This document shows positions 29,226-41,300 of a DNA stretch of 64,000 bases, piece after piece. Every line of letters starts with the position of its first letter. The first letter of the stretch is position 1. The DNA is from Scatophagus argus (lineage: Eukaryota > Chordata > Actinopteri > Scatophagidae): contig NC_058512.1 in assembly GCF_020382885.2 (NCBI RefSeq), positions 8,954,802 through 9,018,801 of the forward strand. Reading direction: 5' to 3'. A program made the position numbers and the translations under genes. The notes under the pieces are model-generated. The model did no database searches, was not told where the DNA came from, and saw nothing but the letters and a program-made list of their open reading frames with translations.

Positions 29226-32200
29226 CTAAATAAGACAGAAAATAGAAAACTACTTAATGTGGTTAGATAATTAACAATCTTAATACATCATTGCGCTAAT
29301 ACTCATCTAGTATCAAAGATCGATAACTCACTAAGAGAAAATTTACTAATACAAGTCTGTATTTTTCTGGTCTTACAACTCGCAACAGGCAAAAAACTGC
29401 GTATAGTTCAGTTTGTTTTTCTTCTTACTTTATAACAACTAGTGAAATAGTCAAAAAGTCAGTGATGTCATCTTCTAAAAGCATAACAAGTATAAAATTT
29501 ATCTTTAACATGTGTCTAGAACATATTACAATAGCATTAAAATACAAATCTATCATATTACATGATGAAAGCTTTGCACAGAGCGGAGTAAATCGAATAA
29601 TTATCCACATGGTTTGGTTAAACAAGGACATAAACTATACCTAAATGAGACACTAATCTTGGCATAATAGAAAACATGAGGTTTCACCACAGAACCTCTT
29701 CTGTTTTACCCAAATCAATGCTACTAAATCTGCTCAAGAGCAACTTTACCCAAGCACCTGTTTCTGCCTTGTGGTACTCAATGTACTGAGAGCCTCATGC
29801 ATCAGTGACACATGGTCTTGTCTCCATGTTCACAGCCATAAAACGAGTTAATATTTAACAAACTCCAAATAGATGTTGTTTCCCAAAGGTCTGTCAGTCC
29901 CCACTTTTACAGGTTTAACATCACTTGAGAATTTGGAAATCCGGAACAGTACTGAGAAAAGGTACCACAAAAACTGGCAAATTATTTAATTTTTAAATAT
30001 CTTTCCCAGACAGTATCATTACTACTACAAAAAGAGCTCTAACACAGATCACAGATTTAAGACCACATCTACAGTACTCACTAATCTGGGATAAAATTAA
30101 CTATTTTGAAGATAAGAGTGTGAAGAGACACTGATGGTGAGCCTGTGTTTGTGAGTTAATAATAGTATGGCTACCATCACCCGCTACTTCCAGGGGAAGG
30201 CCAGCTCCTCCCCATCACAGTTTCCATGAACAAACCTCTCCTGGTTAATTAAGCTGGGTCTCCAAACAGCTTCGATTCTCTCCAGGGAAAGCCTGTCCCT
30301 TCCCTTTATCTTCAGTATCATACAGGCCACTTTCTGGGGAGGAAGGATATCACTTTATTCATGTTGGGGTGACTAACCTGAAAGTTGAACTACAAAGCTG
30401 AGTCACTCTCTTCTGGTGCACTGAGAGTAACAGCAAGGCAGCAGGAAAAAAATATGCATTTTCTTTAAACATACAGGGGCACTGACATTTATTAACACAA
30501 AGCCTTCTGCTTTTATCATGACTATTTTCAACACCTTGGGGAGGGGATGTGTGTGTGTATATACTATCACTGTCAGCAGGCTGTTGCTAGACAGGCTGCG
30601 GTTTGGCTTGTGGAAAAATAAACTACAAATATTTATTTTTCAGAAGACAATGTAAATAATGACAAATAATTTACCAAAAAAAAAAATTACAAACCTGATT
30701 CCACATTTGATCAAGATACAACGACTCACAAGCAACTCCTTTACAACTGGGTGCAGGTTGGCTACCAAAGTGATAAAGATGTCAAAACCCACAGTCAACC
30801 TGTAGCCTTCAGCTCATTACATCCCAACGCTAAAAGAAGGGCTTTTGAAGAGAGGAAAATATAGACTTATATTCCACTGTGTAGTTTGAAGGCTAAAGTA
30901 CATGGCCCCAACTGAGCCTATCTAATCGAGGGAAGGAGCCCCTGCATCACAACATACTCTTATTGCCTCACCCCAACCCCCTCTACAAACACACACACAC
31001 ACACACTCAAATACACCTCCTGCCTCACCATTCAGGCACTCCCTTGTGGCCCACTTAAATACTGTGCTCCACTGAGCAAGTGCAAGCCCTACAAAGACAC
31101 AGAGGAACAAAAGCCACCAAGGAGGGCAACATTTTGCCCTGCGTTTTCTTCCCTCCATTCCTTCTGCTAACACTATAGGCAACAAAGAGCAAAGAGTGCC
31201 AAGGTTCAGCCACAGCTACTAGAAAATACACAACCATAATTTGCATCTCTAATGATCACGTATGAAAAAAAGGAGTTGAACACACACGAGTAAATAAAGA
31301 CAAGCTGGTGAACAAAGCTTAAAAGTATAATACAAACTAATTTTGTTTCTCACACACAGTACATGAAAACAAAGACAAGACAGCAGCGTGATCAGGTGCT
31401 AATCAGGAGGAAAACAGGTGGAAGAAGACATAATTGGGAGCTTCAGTTGTGTGTATGTGTGTATGTGTGTGTGTGTGTTGGGGGTGTGTGGAAAGTTCTG
31501 TTTATTTAGGAGCTGAGTTTTCAGATCATAAAGAAAACTGGGAGCAACTGAAAACTGTGTCAAATCACTGCATCAAAATATGGGATACCGCAAGATGTTC
31601 TGGAAAAAAAACCCAAAAACAAAACAGAAGTCAAAGTAGCAAAACTAGTGTTCAGCATTTAATCCATTTTTAGATGTTGACAGGACCACTGGAAAATGTC
31701 AAATGTGCCAAAATTTCTTGATGCAACGTGACATGGGTTACCAAAGCAAGTCTAAATGTCCCCTGTTCTTCCTAATGGCCAGGTGTGGGTTTAGGAAGGA
31801 AAAAAGAGGACCTTTAAGTCTCCTGTTTCATCAACAATATACATTATTTCTGGCAGACTGGGGCAAATAACAAACCAAACATGCAGTATTCTGCTAAGCC
31901 ATGAAAATGGATGACTGAATAATTGAATTAATCAGCCCCTCTTTAAGTGATTGGAAATGTAACAGGATCCAAGCAGCAGGTGGCATGGTACTATTTCTGT
32001 GCTACTGGACTACAGGTAAGTGGTAACATGATCTGATAACTAGCAGTTCCCAACATCCTGGTAGGGAGGGGTGTCTGTTGTTGGCCTATTTTAGGTTTTA
32101 CATGCCAGGAGATCAATATATTCAAATTACATATATTTACTATAGGATTAAACACAGGTTATTTACCTATAGTATGGGTAAACATTATACAACTGATATT

Positions 32201-33760
32201 TTGATCCAATTGGTTTAAATTTCTCTGGCTATTGCATATCAATGACAGGTCTTTCCTCATACACAGGGCATACGGTCATGACTAACTACGGACACACGAG
32301 TCACAACTGACATACAACTGAAAAGAGAGCCAAGATCTAGGGATGGACAATTACATTTTTATTTAGTACTAAATACTTTTTCTGTGGTGGACACATACAG
32401 ATACAGACTTAGATGGTCAGGAGTCCCACTACTAGAAAAAGGTGCACCTGTCCTCCACCCACCTCTCCCCACACACACACACACACCTGTTCTCAAACCT
32501 AATGGGAATCAGAGGTCGCAGCTGCACAGGAAACCCAATGGACCCAAGAATAATTGTGATGCAACATTAAGAAACCAAGTCTCCACTTGACCCCCTCACA
32601 GTATTAAAGAATCCTAAAATGCAAGTTTACTATTCTGTGTAGAAGAAAGGGGCTAAAGCTTATTTGATACTTAATATGGCATATCGCCACTCAATTCAAG
32701 TGGGCCTAAAATCATTCTGGCACAATATTAAGATGTTAACTAACGACTAGAGATGCCCTCTCCAGTGACAAGCTGGATTGAACACACTCTTCTTCTTCCC
32801 TTTTTTGAACCACCGAAAGAAATGCTAGTATAAATAGACTAATAGACAAAAATACAAAATGTAATATTTAATTGATAGTTCAGAATTTTGAAGCATATCT
32901 GTATTGCATAAGGGTGGATAGATCTTGATGTTGTCAGCACAGTTAGAGAATATGCAATACAGAAAACCGAAGTGGTTCCTGATAAAATAATGTATTTTAA
33001 TAATAATCGGGCAGATGTTTTCTTGTTCAAACCTGATCACTGCAAAACTTGACCTTGTGTTATCAGATGGCTTATCGTAGCCATCTGATGCCACAAAGAG
33101 GGCAGATGGAAAGCTAGCGAAGCTATCTTCCTCCATAAGACAAAAGGGAAAGTAATGGCTTAGCTATTGTCAATAGCAGTTAGGAAATCTAGCTTACAGC
33201 ACTTTCCACCGCACAGCGACGTTAGTGATTTTGTATGATCAACATGATTTTTGACCCACACGAAACACAAACTTACAATACGACCTTAACATCAGCCAAA
33301 ATATGAGATACCAACAGGCATTGTAAGAAGGTTAGCAACCTAGCAACAACAGACACCTGCTCCTGCCCCAGCTGACCAGCTAGCATCAGTGACTAGCCCG
33401 GACCTATGCTACCACTCAGCGTGCTAAGTTTAAACAAACACGGAAAACCCGTTTTCTGCCCAAGTGACAACGCTTGGGTCAGTTTTAGCCACCAAGCACC
33501 CCGTGAGAGGACATAGCTAGCTTCTGCTAGCGAGCAGGACCTCTCACAGCTGTGGGTATCTATAGGCAACGTTAGCAAGCAGGCTACCACGTCACAAAGA
33601 AACACCCTCGCTAGCAAACTACCCCAGCTATTCACCGAGCCTTAATTCAGCAGCAGACAAAACGTAAACCATAGCATTAACATCGCCTTCACCAAATGAT
33701 CCCTTGAAGCGAGAAAGGGACTTCATTTGGGGCTAAAAATAGTCAAAAATGTATTCAAAC
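29226..33760 (-). other. rfx3: rfx3 intron 1
   Basis: Intron between the noncoding first exon and the exon carrying the ATG. It has short CA/GT tracts (near 30983, 31445-31480 and 32471). I see no extra exon. Its distal end (33.2-33.7 kb) has promoter-like GCTAGC/GCTAAC strings. Confidence 0.6.
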
Positions 33761-33910
33761 CTGAGCTGTGGACTGGTTGATGAGATGAGGATGGTGGAGG
33801 AGGTGGTAATGATGGAGCGAGAGGTTGTTGTTGGTGGGTTACAGTCGCCAGGACTACGGTGACTGTGGCGCTGCCTCACTGGGCAACAGTTGCTATAAAA
33901 CTCACTCACC
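33761..33910 (-). promoter_or_regulatory. rfx3: rfx3 noncoding first exon and promoter
   Basis: A good minus-strand donor, CACAGCTCAG|GTTTGAATAC, ends an untranslated exon at 33761. Upstream (33840-33910) sequence is GC-richer and contains GGCAACAGTTGC (33882-33893), two RFX-type half-sites back to back. The transcription start is probably within about 33820-33900. Confidence 0.55.
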
Positions 33911-34162
33911 GGGAGCGCGCAACCTTAGCATGCAGGTGGGAGGAGATTAAAGCGCAATACTTAATAAAGACTTGACAGGAATAAGATCACGCCGACATAC
34001 ATTAGTACGTATGTGAGCGAGAGGCTGTATTAGGAATATGTTTTCATGTCACCCGAGCCCATGCATTTTAGTCAGCTCTTTACACACTTCCCATACACCG
34101 AGAAGGAATAACATGTTATAGGATGTTGAAATAAAGTGCGAAATTTGTTTTGGTCCTTTTGC

Positions 34163-34715
34163 AGCGTTCGAAGAAGTACTCAAATCCTTTACTAAAGTAA
34201 GAAAACAGACATAGAAAATTGCAGAAATACTCTTTTGCAAAATAGAAGTCCTGAATTCAGAGTTCAGTTGCCAGTTAGTGAAAAGTACAGAAGTGTCATT
34301 CAGCAAAACGTAGCCTACATTAAGTATGAGAAAATAATCATTCTGCAGAATGGCTCATTTCACGGTATTATTATTATTATTTCAAATATAACTGATCAAT
34401 ACACTGCAGCATTTGAGTGCTGCACACAATGTTTATTTGGATTCAGTTTTACATACTTAGTGTCACTCGGATACTGCATCATATCGTGTAGAAGCAGAAC
34501 ATCTATTTTAACATAAATGGTAAATTATAAATATAATGAAATAAGAGGTGCAATATGTCCCTCTGAAATGTAGAGTAGTAGAATTATAATGTAACATAAA
34601 ATGGAACGACAGTAAAGTAAGCAAAGAACAAATATGTAAAAATTGTACTTCACAGCTTGAGTTATAATTAGTATTATTAATTAGTGCTTGAGTAGGAGTA
34701 TTTAATTGCTGTCCT
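34163..34715 (+). mobile_element. Percomorph-type nonautonomous DNA-transposon repeat
   Basis: Decayed copy of a common fish repeat: it opens CAGCGTTCGAAGAAGTACTC, has CTGCAGAATGGCTCATTTCA inside, and continues with CTCTGAAATGTAGAGTAGTA and a TAAAATGGAA...AAATTGTACTT end. Family recognition is from memory; it is probably hAT-like. A second fragment of the same family lies inverted at 57463. Confidence 0.7.
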
Positions 34716-35912
34716 TTTGGGGCGTAAAGACAACACCTTTATAAACACCTTCATTTTCACTGTCACACGATTATGATCAGGCTTATATAGATGATGATTC
34801 AAGATGCATGTGCTTTTTTTTATGATGACCAGAACGGCCACTACAGTGATAAATGTTTGTACTGTAGAGATTTGAAGATAGTAAGTATGTAAAATAAAGC
34901 TTTAAACACACAGCTACACGCACACATAAAATATAAATGAATAAACAAATAAAGAAAAATACTTTACAATATAAAACCCAGCACAGTGAGAGAATGGGGG
35001 ATGGTTAAATTTGGTTTAATTTGTAAGGTATGTGCACACTAGAGGTCACAGGCCTGTCATTGAGTCTTGCTACAAAGAGCAAAAAGTGCTGCTAAAGCCA
35101 CTGTGTTAAACCACTCTGAGCTTTGTCTCAGCCTCAGCAAGATCTAGGTGTTCCCTTTTCATTTGTCTTTCAGCAGTGTAAAGAGCAATTCAGCTTGCCA
35201 CAGAGATCTGTTTTTCTTGACAGTCTTGACTTGACTTGACATTTTTAAGTTAAAAAATCAAATAAAGGAAGCAATGGTTTACTGGCGATCCTGCTTTTGC
35301 ACACCCCAGAGTGTTTTTTTTTTTTGTTCTGTTTAAAAATGGGTGTAGGTCACAATCCATCTGCATTCATGGAATTTTAAAGGATCATAAAAAAATCTCA
35401 CTTTTTTCTTCACATGTTCAAGCTGTTTCTTGTTCCTATGCTTCAAATAAAAAATTGACTTCTTTCTTCGTTTTCCTACCTTTGATAGAAGACTAAAAGC
35501 AAAGGCTACAAGAAAATGGGGGAAAGTGGTGGTATATCACTTAAAATGAGTGCTGATTGAATTAACCAGCCATGCATTATGGAGTTTGTGTAAATTTGTA
35601 ACCACAAGTGTGCCCGATATTCACAATACCAGCATCATCATGTTGCTATTATTCCTACTGTCTTAATTTGTTACTGTAAAGTTAAACCCTCCTAATCAAT
35701 CTGTCTTTCCACGTGAACAGTTGTATATTACAGTGTTAGGTGTTAATTCACTTTGTTATCTACAGCCTCAGGGATTTTCAATCATAATAAAAGTTTCTTA
35801 TTGAATTTTCTCATTGAGATTTTCTGACACAGCACAGCAAACAAATGGCTGTTTTATCAAAACTGGATGTTCACCCAACAAGTGATTCTGAACAATAATA
35901 TTTATTATTATT

Positions 35913-36178
35913 AGGGCAGTCGTGGATCAGCGGTTAGGGTGTCGGACCCGTAACCGGTGGATCGCTGGTTCGATTCCCCGTCCCGGTGTCCATGGCTGAG
36001 GTACCCTTGAGCAAGGTACCTAACCCCCACTGCTCCCCGGGCGCTGCACGCGGTCGCCCACTGCCCCGGGTTTGCTGTGTGTGTGCACGTCACTTGGGTG
36101 GGTTAAATGCAGAGCACAAATTTTGTTGGAGTGAGTTCCCTCCAATGACAAAATATGTCACTTTCTTTCTTTCTTTCT
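35913..36178 (+). mobile_element. tRNA-derived SINE, intergenic copy
   Basis: Well-preserved tRNA-like head with A box (TGGATCAGCGGTTAGGG) and B box (GGTTCGATTCC). A CCCTTGAGCAAGGTACCTAA core shared with the rfx3-intron copy follows, then a body ending TGACAAAATATGTCAC and a (TTTC)n tail. The intact pol III boxes suggest a fairly young insertion. The two SINEs differ in their 3' parts and tails, so they are related but probably not the same subfamily. Confidence 0.88.
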
Positions 36179-36449
36179 AGAGCGTTAAATTGCTGCAACA
36201 CCACTTGTCGGTGAATATTGCTATAAAAACAAGTGTTGTATCATCTATGAAATTCTAAATTATAAAGGTGGTACTCAGGTAGGGCTAAAACATGCTTAAC
36301 TTTTCTATTGGGAAAGGTGACAAAACAAAACCAGTATTGTTCAGAGGCATCCTACTGCATACAAAGCTTAACCAACCACCTGTGTCCACTGTGCAACACT
36401 TTTTTTGGTTAGGAGTACTAAACAGATGCTTTTTGGAAAAGCTGTTGTT

Positions 36450-36462
36450 GTTGCTAAGCAAC
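36450..36462. promoter_or_regulatory. RFX X-box-like palindrome
   Basis: GTTGCTAAGCAAC is a palindrome of two half-sites with a one-base spacer, fitting GTNRCC-N(0-3)-RGYAAC except for one C-to-T change. It lies between rfx3 and glis3. Binding is an inference. Confidence 0.4.
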
Positions 36463-37215
36463 TACTGAAACCCCCATCTGAGGCATGACACTCTTTTGCT
36501 AAAAGAATAATTTTCAAGTAATACAGTTTGTCCTTTCAATTTCAAACAAGGAAAAATATACCGCTGTGAAGACTGGTGCCTGCTGAACTGGTGGCTTTTC
36601 ATATTGTTCAGGTATACAACAGTAGTTACTAATTAATTCTGTGATTTATCTTAGCTTATTGCCTCAAGAAGTTTAGTATACCAAGTTCTTCATATTGCTA
36701 ACACAAAGTAGTTGCTCTGTTGTGACCTTTCACTTCATGTCTCATTCTGTTGAATGCAAATAGAGATTCTGACTCTAAGGAGACTCTACAGAGACACGCT
36801 GACATGAAATGAGTTTATTTTTGCTTGAGAACAAATGCAACAAACTATACACACTAAAAATTTGTTGCATTATTTTTGAGAGCCACAAAGATATCAGCAC
36901 ATCCTTGGCCTTGCTATTGAGTGATGGAACAACAGGCTTTTTAAAAGGCATAAATGAATGTCTCTTGCTTTGCATGTATATTTTGCAGCAGAATGGGGGT
37001 GTTCAAGTTGTAACCTTAAAAAAACAACAAGACAGAAATGACAAGCAAATGATTTACTTTTTCTTGGCACATATATATATATAGTTAACCCAGCATAGCA
37101 GCGCTTCTGCATATTTAAGCCCATTTACTACAAATCAGTCTATACTTTACATTGCTGCTGATGCTTTTTCATTGCATGCTTTAGAGTTGTGAATACAACT
37201 TTTGTGAATACTACT

Positions 37216-37221
37216 TTTATT
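37216..37221 (-). terminator. glis3: Candidate poly(A) signal of glis3
   Basis: AATAAA on the minus strand about 0.95 kb past the glis3 stop codon. A second one at 36814-36819 would extend the 3' UTR to about 1.35 kb. Which is used cannot be told from sequence. Confidence 0.45.
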
Positions 37222-37251
37222 TCTTGACCTCACGGTATTTCACTCCACTAT

Positions 37252-37268
37252 AACCCTAACCCTAACCC
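37252..37268 (+). repeat. Short interstitial telomere-like repeat
   Basis: TAACCCTAACCCTAACC, almost three units of the vertebrate telomere repeat, inside the presumed glis3 3' region. It is flanked by CACTATAAC on both sides. Confidence 0.7.
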
Positions 37269-38163
37269 ACTATAACAAATTCAAAAAACTGTAGCGACTT
37301 CAAATGTACTTTTGTGCTGGATAATCCATGTTGCTCAACATGTCTCCTTTTTCATGTTTGCATGATAATGCAGCTGAAGGTGCAAAGTGGATTGAGAAGT
37401 TTGCACTGCATTAAAATGCAACAAAAACAAGCAAGTTTTAAATTCTCCGCAAGTTCATTTTAATAACTAATAATTTTAATATGGAAATTAACTATAAATG
37501 AATGGGTGTTAGAAACAGGTTCAAAAATGTACAGCACTATGCCATGCCACTGCTGTGTGCAGTGCAAGCAATTTGTAGTAAATAAATTAAAACATGCAAA
37601 ATCACTGGCATGGTCACCAGTACAAATCCACCTCAAGATCTAGGCACAGGAGCACTCATAGCAGATTAACAACAGGTTATGTCTATGAACATTACAGTGA
37701 AATAGTGAGGCCGTCTTGTTTCTATAGTTACAAAGCCCCGGTTCTAAGAAAAACCTTAATAAATTATCCTTTGCATTGCATACTTTGCTTCAATTGCAGT
37801 GCTGAATATTGTGTGAAAGTCACGCCTGAAGCACTTACTACACATTTCACACAAGCTATATAAAAACTCAGAAAGTAAACATTAAAATCCCGTAGGCTCA
37901 ATAATTACTATCCTTTGATTAGGGACACAGGTGCCAAAGTTTTGAGCCATTAAGATGTTCAGTTGAAGAGAGAAAAATTGAGAATGTAAGAGTCAGATGT
38001 TGTCTAACCAAGAGAGCAACATTTTAGATATCATCAAATATCCTTTCATTCGGCTTAAAAAAGCCACCACCAGCTCGCAGAGTGCTCTTCCCACTGACCG
38101 TTTGACTTTATGAAACAGGGACACAAAACAGTGCAAAGGAACAAAACTGTCAACCGAGTGATC

Positions 38164-38316
38164 TCATCCCTCTGTATAAATGCTGGAGACCTGGTCGGTG
38201 CAGTGGTCCACCACACTGAAGAAATCCCCTTCACGCAATTCTTGATTAGGAGGCACTTCCTGTGCGTGGCTGTGGACATCAAATCCTGGAAATGCGTGCG
38301 CGCACACACATATACG

Positions 38317-38366
<50 letters not shown>

Positions 38367-41300
38367 GATGCATGTATGCACCGCAAGAGGTGTGAAATCG
38401 AATGCCAATAAAATACTTATCCGAGAGTAATTCTGGTTAGACTGCATTTTCATTACCCGCAATGCAGGAAAGAGCTGTCTGTAAGGTGGCCACCCCACTG
38501 GGAATATTGACTGCTGGCGGGAGGTTGTCACCAAAGGCATCATCTTGCATCAAGTGACTCGAGTTGGTCTGCGCTGTAATCCCACCATATTGTGGAGGAG
38601 AATATAGCATCTTCATCTGCTCTGAGAGCTCTAAAGGGTAAATGAGAAAGTCTCACTCTTTTATCCCTATTGTGAAGAACAACTCAGTTGAAGACTCTAG
38701 CTTTTCTCCTTAAATTATACATTCCAGTGGAACAGCAGCACTAGACTTCAGAAGAAAAACAAATTGTGCATTTCTGTCTTTTCAAAGCCTGTCTTTATCT
38801 AAGCAGTTAAAACTAATTTGTGTGTTTCTGAACACCTTGTCGACTCAACATCACTGTGGCTGTCAACTCAGAGGGGAAAAGAGGAGATTCTATTTAAAGG
38901 TACACAGAGTGGAGCTGCCTGACTCTGTCTAACTAGAAAAATCACCAGCCACCTGCTACACACCATCAACATATATTGCATGATTAATGTGAATATATGC
39001 TCAAACAGACTGTCAAACTACCTAATCGGCTCTCCAGATGTGAAACTTAAACATAAGAATACTGATGATAAACCTCTGAGTACCTGGACTGTGATCTGCT
39101 AGATCAGGAGGCTGGCTGGGGTGCTTCAGATCTCGGTTGTTCTGCAGGGATGTCCCATTGGGAGGTTGCGGGAGGCAGGTGGAAGAGCAAGGCCCAGGCT
39201 GGTCCCCAGGGAAGAGCTGGTGAGGGGAAGGATCAACAAACCTGAAATATTTCAGACTGAAGTAAATACTCTGCTTGTGGAATTAAGAAAAAGAATATGT
39301 ATATTTATAAGAATAAAACCCCAATTATTACTTATTTTGTATTGTGTGAAACATGTAGAAACATCCTTACATTTCAGTTATTTCTAGAACAATAGCCATG
39401 CAATTACAGGGTGCAGAAAATTTTGCTTGTGCAGATTTTAATATTTTAAATCTAAAAGATTTCTAAATGTTCCTTGTCTGTAAAAATGATTGCTGAAATG
39501 CAGTACATACAAGTGTTGTATGTGATTCAGTGTAGGGCAATTTCTTAAAAAATAAAAAGATTAAGCAAAACACAATACAATACAGTCAGTGGTGACATCA
39601 ATTCAGGTACAAACCAGTATCAGACAGTATCAGAAATATCTAGGATCACAACCTCCATCATCCTCTAACTTCCCTTAAATCAAATCTTATTTCACATTTG
39701 CTCCAGTTTCCCACAAAGAGACGGCAACCAGGTAGCGTACAAATAAAGCATTAATTAATCTATCCATCATGAGCTAATGACAAGGTGACAGTTTCACACA
39801 CTGAATGTAGTTCTGACACAGATTTCAGAAAGCTGGTTTCACGAGATTAAACTGCCATCATCTGCTATTGTCCTTATGCAGTCTGGTACTTGCTTGAATG
39901 ACGCATATGAGATGGACAACAAGGTGCATATCTGAAATAACCGCTTAAAAGCATGCTTTCTCTTCCAGCTCCAACTTTTCCATCTCTGCTACATCCATGT
40001 AATGAGCAAAGAATCTCTGCTTCCATGATTCCCTCTGCTTCACTTCCTGGCCATGGTGGCTTCATGCACATCTCATTTAACCCTCAATTTTCTTTTACAG
40101 CATGATTCCGGTTCAACAATTGAAAGTTTCATGAGAATTTAAAGGCACATGTATAGCATTGCTGTGCAACAAAATATATAGTACCTGCACAATACTGAGT
40201 ATTAAGTTCACCTCAACTCAAGTTGTACTCCAGTACAATAGTGCAATTATGTACCTACAATTTCATCACTTTTTATATAATAATGATCATGACTTCTGTC
40301 TGGGTTGTATTAGAGTTCAATTATAAAGTAAACCATTAATTTTGTTTTTAAACCTTTGTTGCTCATTGTGACAACATTAACAAAATTAAAGACATTACAT
40401 TCAGATTCACATAAATCAATGGTAAATACAAAGGATTTAACTAGTAAATTTAAATATTGTTCAGTGGCCATGGCAGCTGACACTCCTGCTGTTAGGCTTG
40501 GCCAAGAAACATGTTTGCATGCCAGAGTTTGCTGACAACAAACAAGGGCTGAATGGGAAACCAAAAGGAATCCCAGAAAAGTGTACAGAAAATGGCAACA
40601 AGGATTTTTCAATCGATTTAACATCTAAAAAAAGTAATTACAGCATTTCTCTTCTCCCACTGGAACTTAAATGGTATTTTTCAGATTTTATGATTCACTT
40701 ATTGAATTCTTTAGTTGCTCTTGTCGGTGACTATAGCATCCATTAATACTAGCCGTTGAGACCAATGAGCTAAGGCGAGGTCTGCTTTCACAGGCCAATT
40801 GTCTAACCAGAATCCTGCTGTGAATGCTTTGGCCTACCGCTGATATGAGAACAATCGCAGCCAGTGAGGAGCCATGAGCATCTGGCTGCTAAGACCGACA
40901 GAAATACTATCACATGCTTTGAAGTGTATAGACGAAGGGGTGCTTTCATATGGGCTGACCAGGAGAATGTGTTGCTGGCCATCTCCAACCTGTAAAGCCT
41001 GTATCCAGCCGTAGCACCCACCCACACAGACGGAAACACACCAAAAAACAAACAAACAAAAAAAACCCCCCAAAACAAAACAACCCTTTATGCTCTTTTA
41101 TTAAGGTGCAAAATAGTGCTTTCTTCAAAACTGATTATTCTAATTATGAGCTTATGGACTTGAAGCCATGACAACCAATGTCTAAGTTGATTGTTTGAGA
41201 TCATCTAAAGGGAGAAAAGAGCATTTAAATCAGTCGCGGTTAAAGTTCTAACTGTGCCAATGGTAATATAAAATGAAAAGAAAATACCAGTTGGCTCACT

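Larger units (their letters stand above)
34716..36800. other. rfx3-glis3 intergenic spacer
   Basis: Apart from a SINE (35913-36178) and an X-box-like motif (36450-36462), I see nothing that supports a gene. AT-rich with short open frames only. Confidence 0.5.

Noticed and set aside
35913..35985. Possible tRNA gene with A and B boxes
   Set aside because: It is followed by a SINE core and tail shared with the copy at 23685, so it is the head of a retroposon and not a free tRNA gene.
38055..38543. 162-codon minus-strand open frame through the CA repeat
   Set aside because: Translation of a microsatellite (VCVCVC). The real coding parts are the exons 38630-38457 and 38285-38164 in their own phases.
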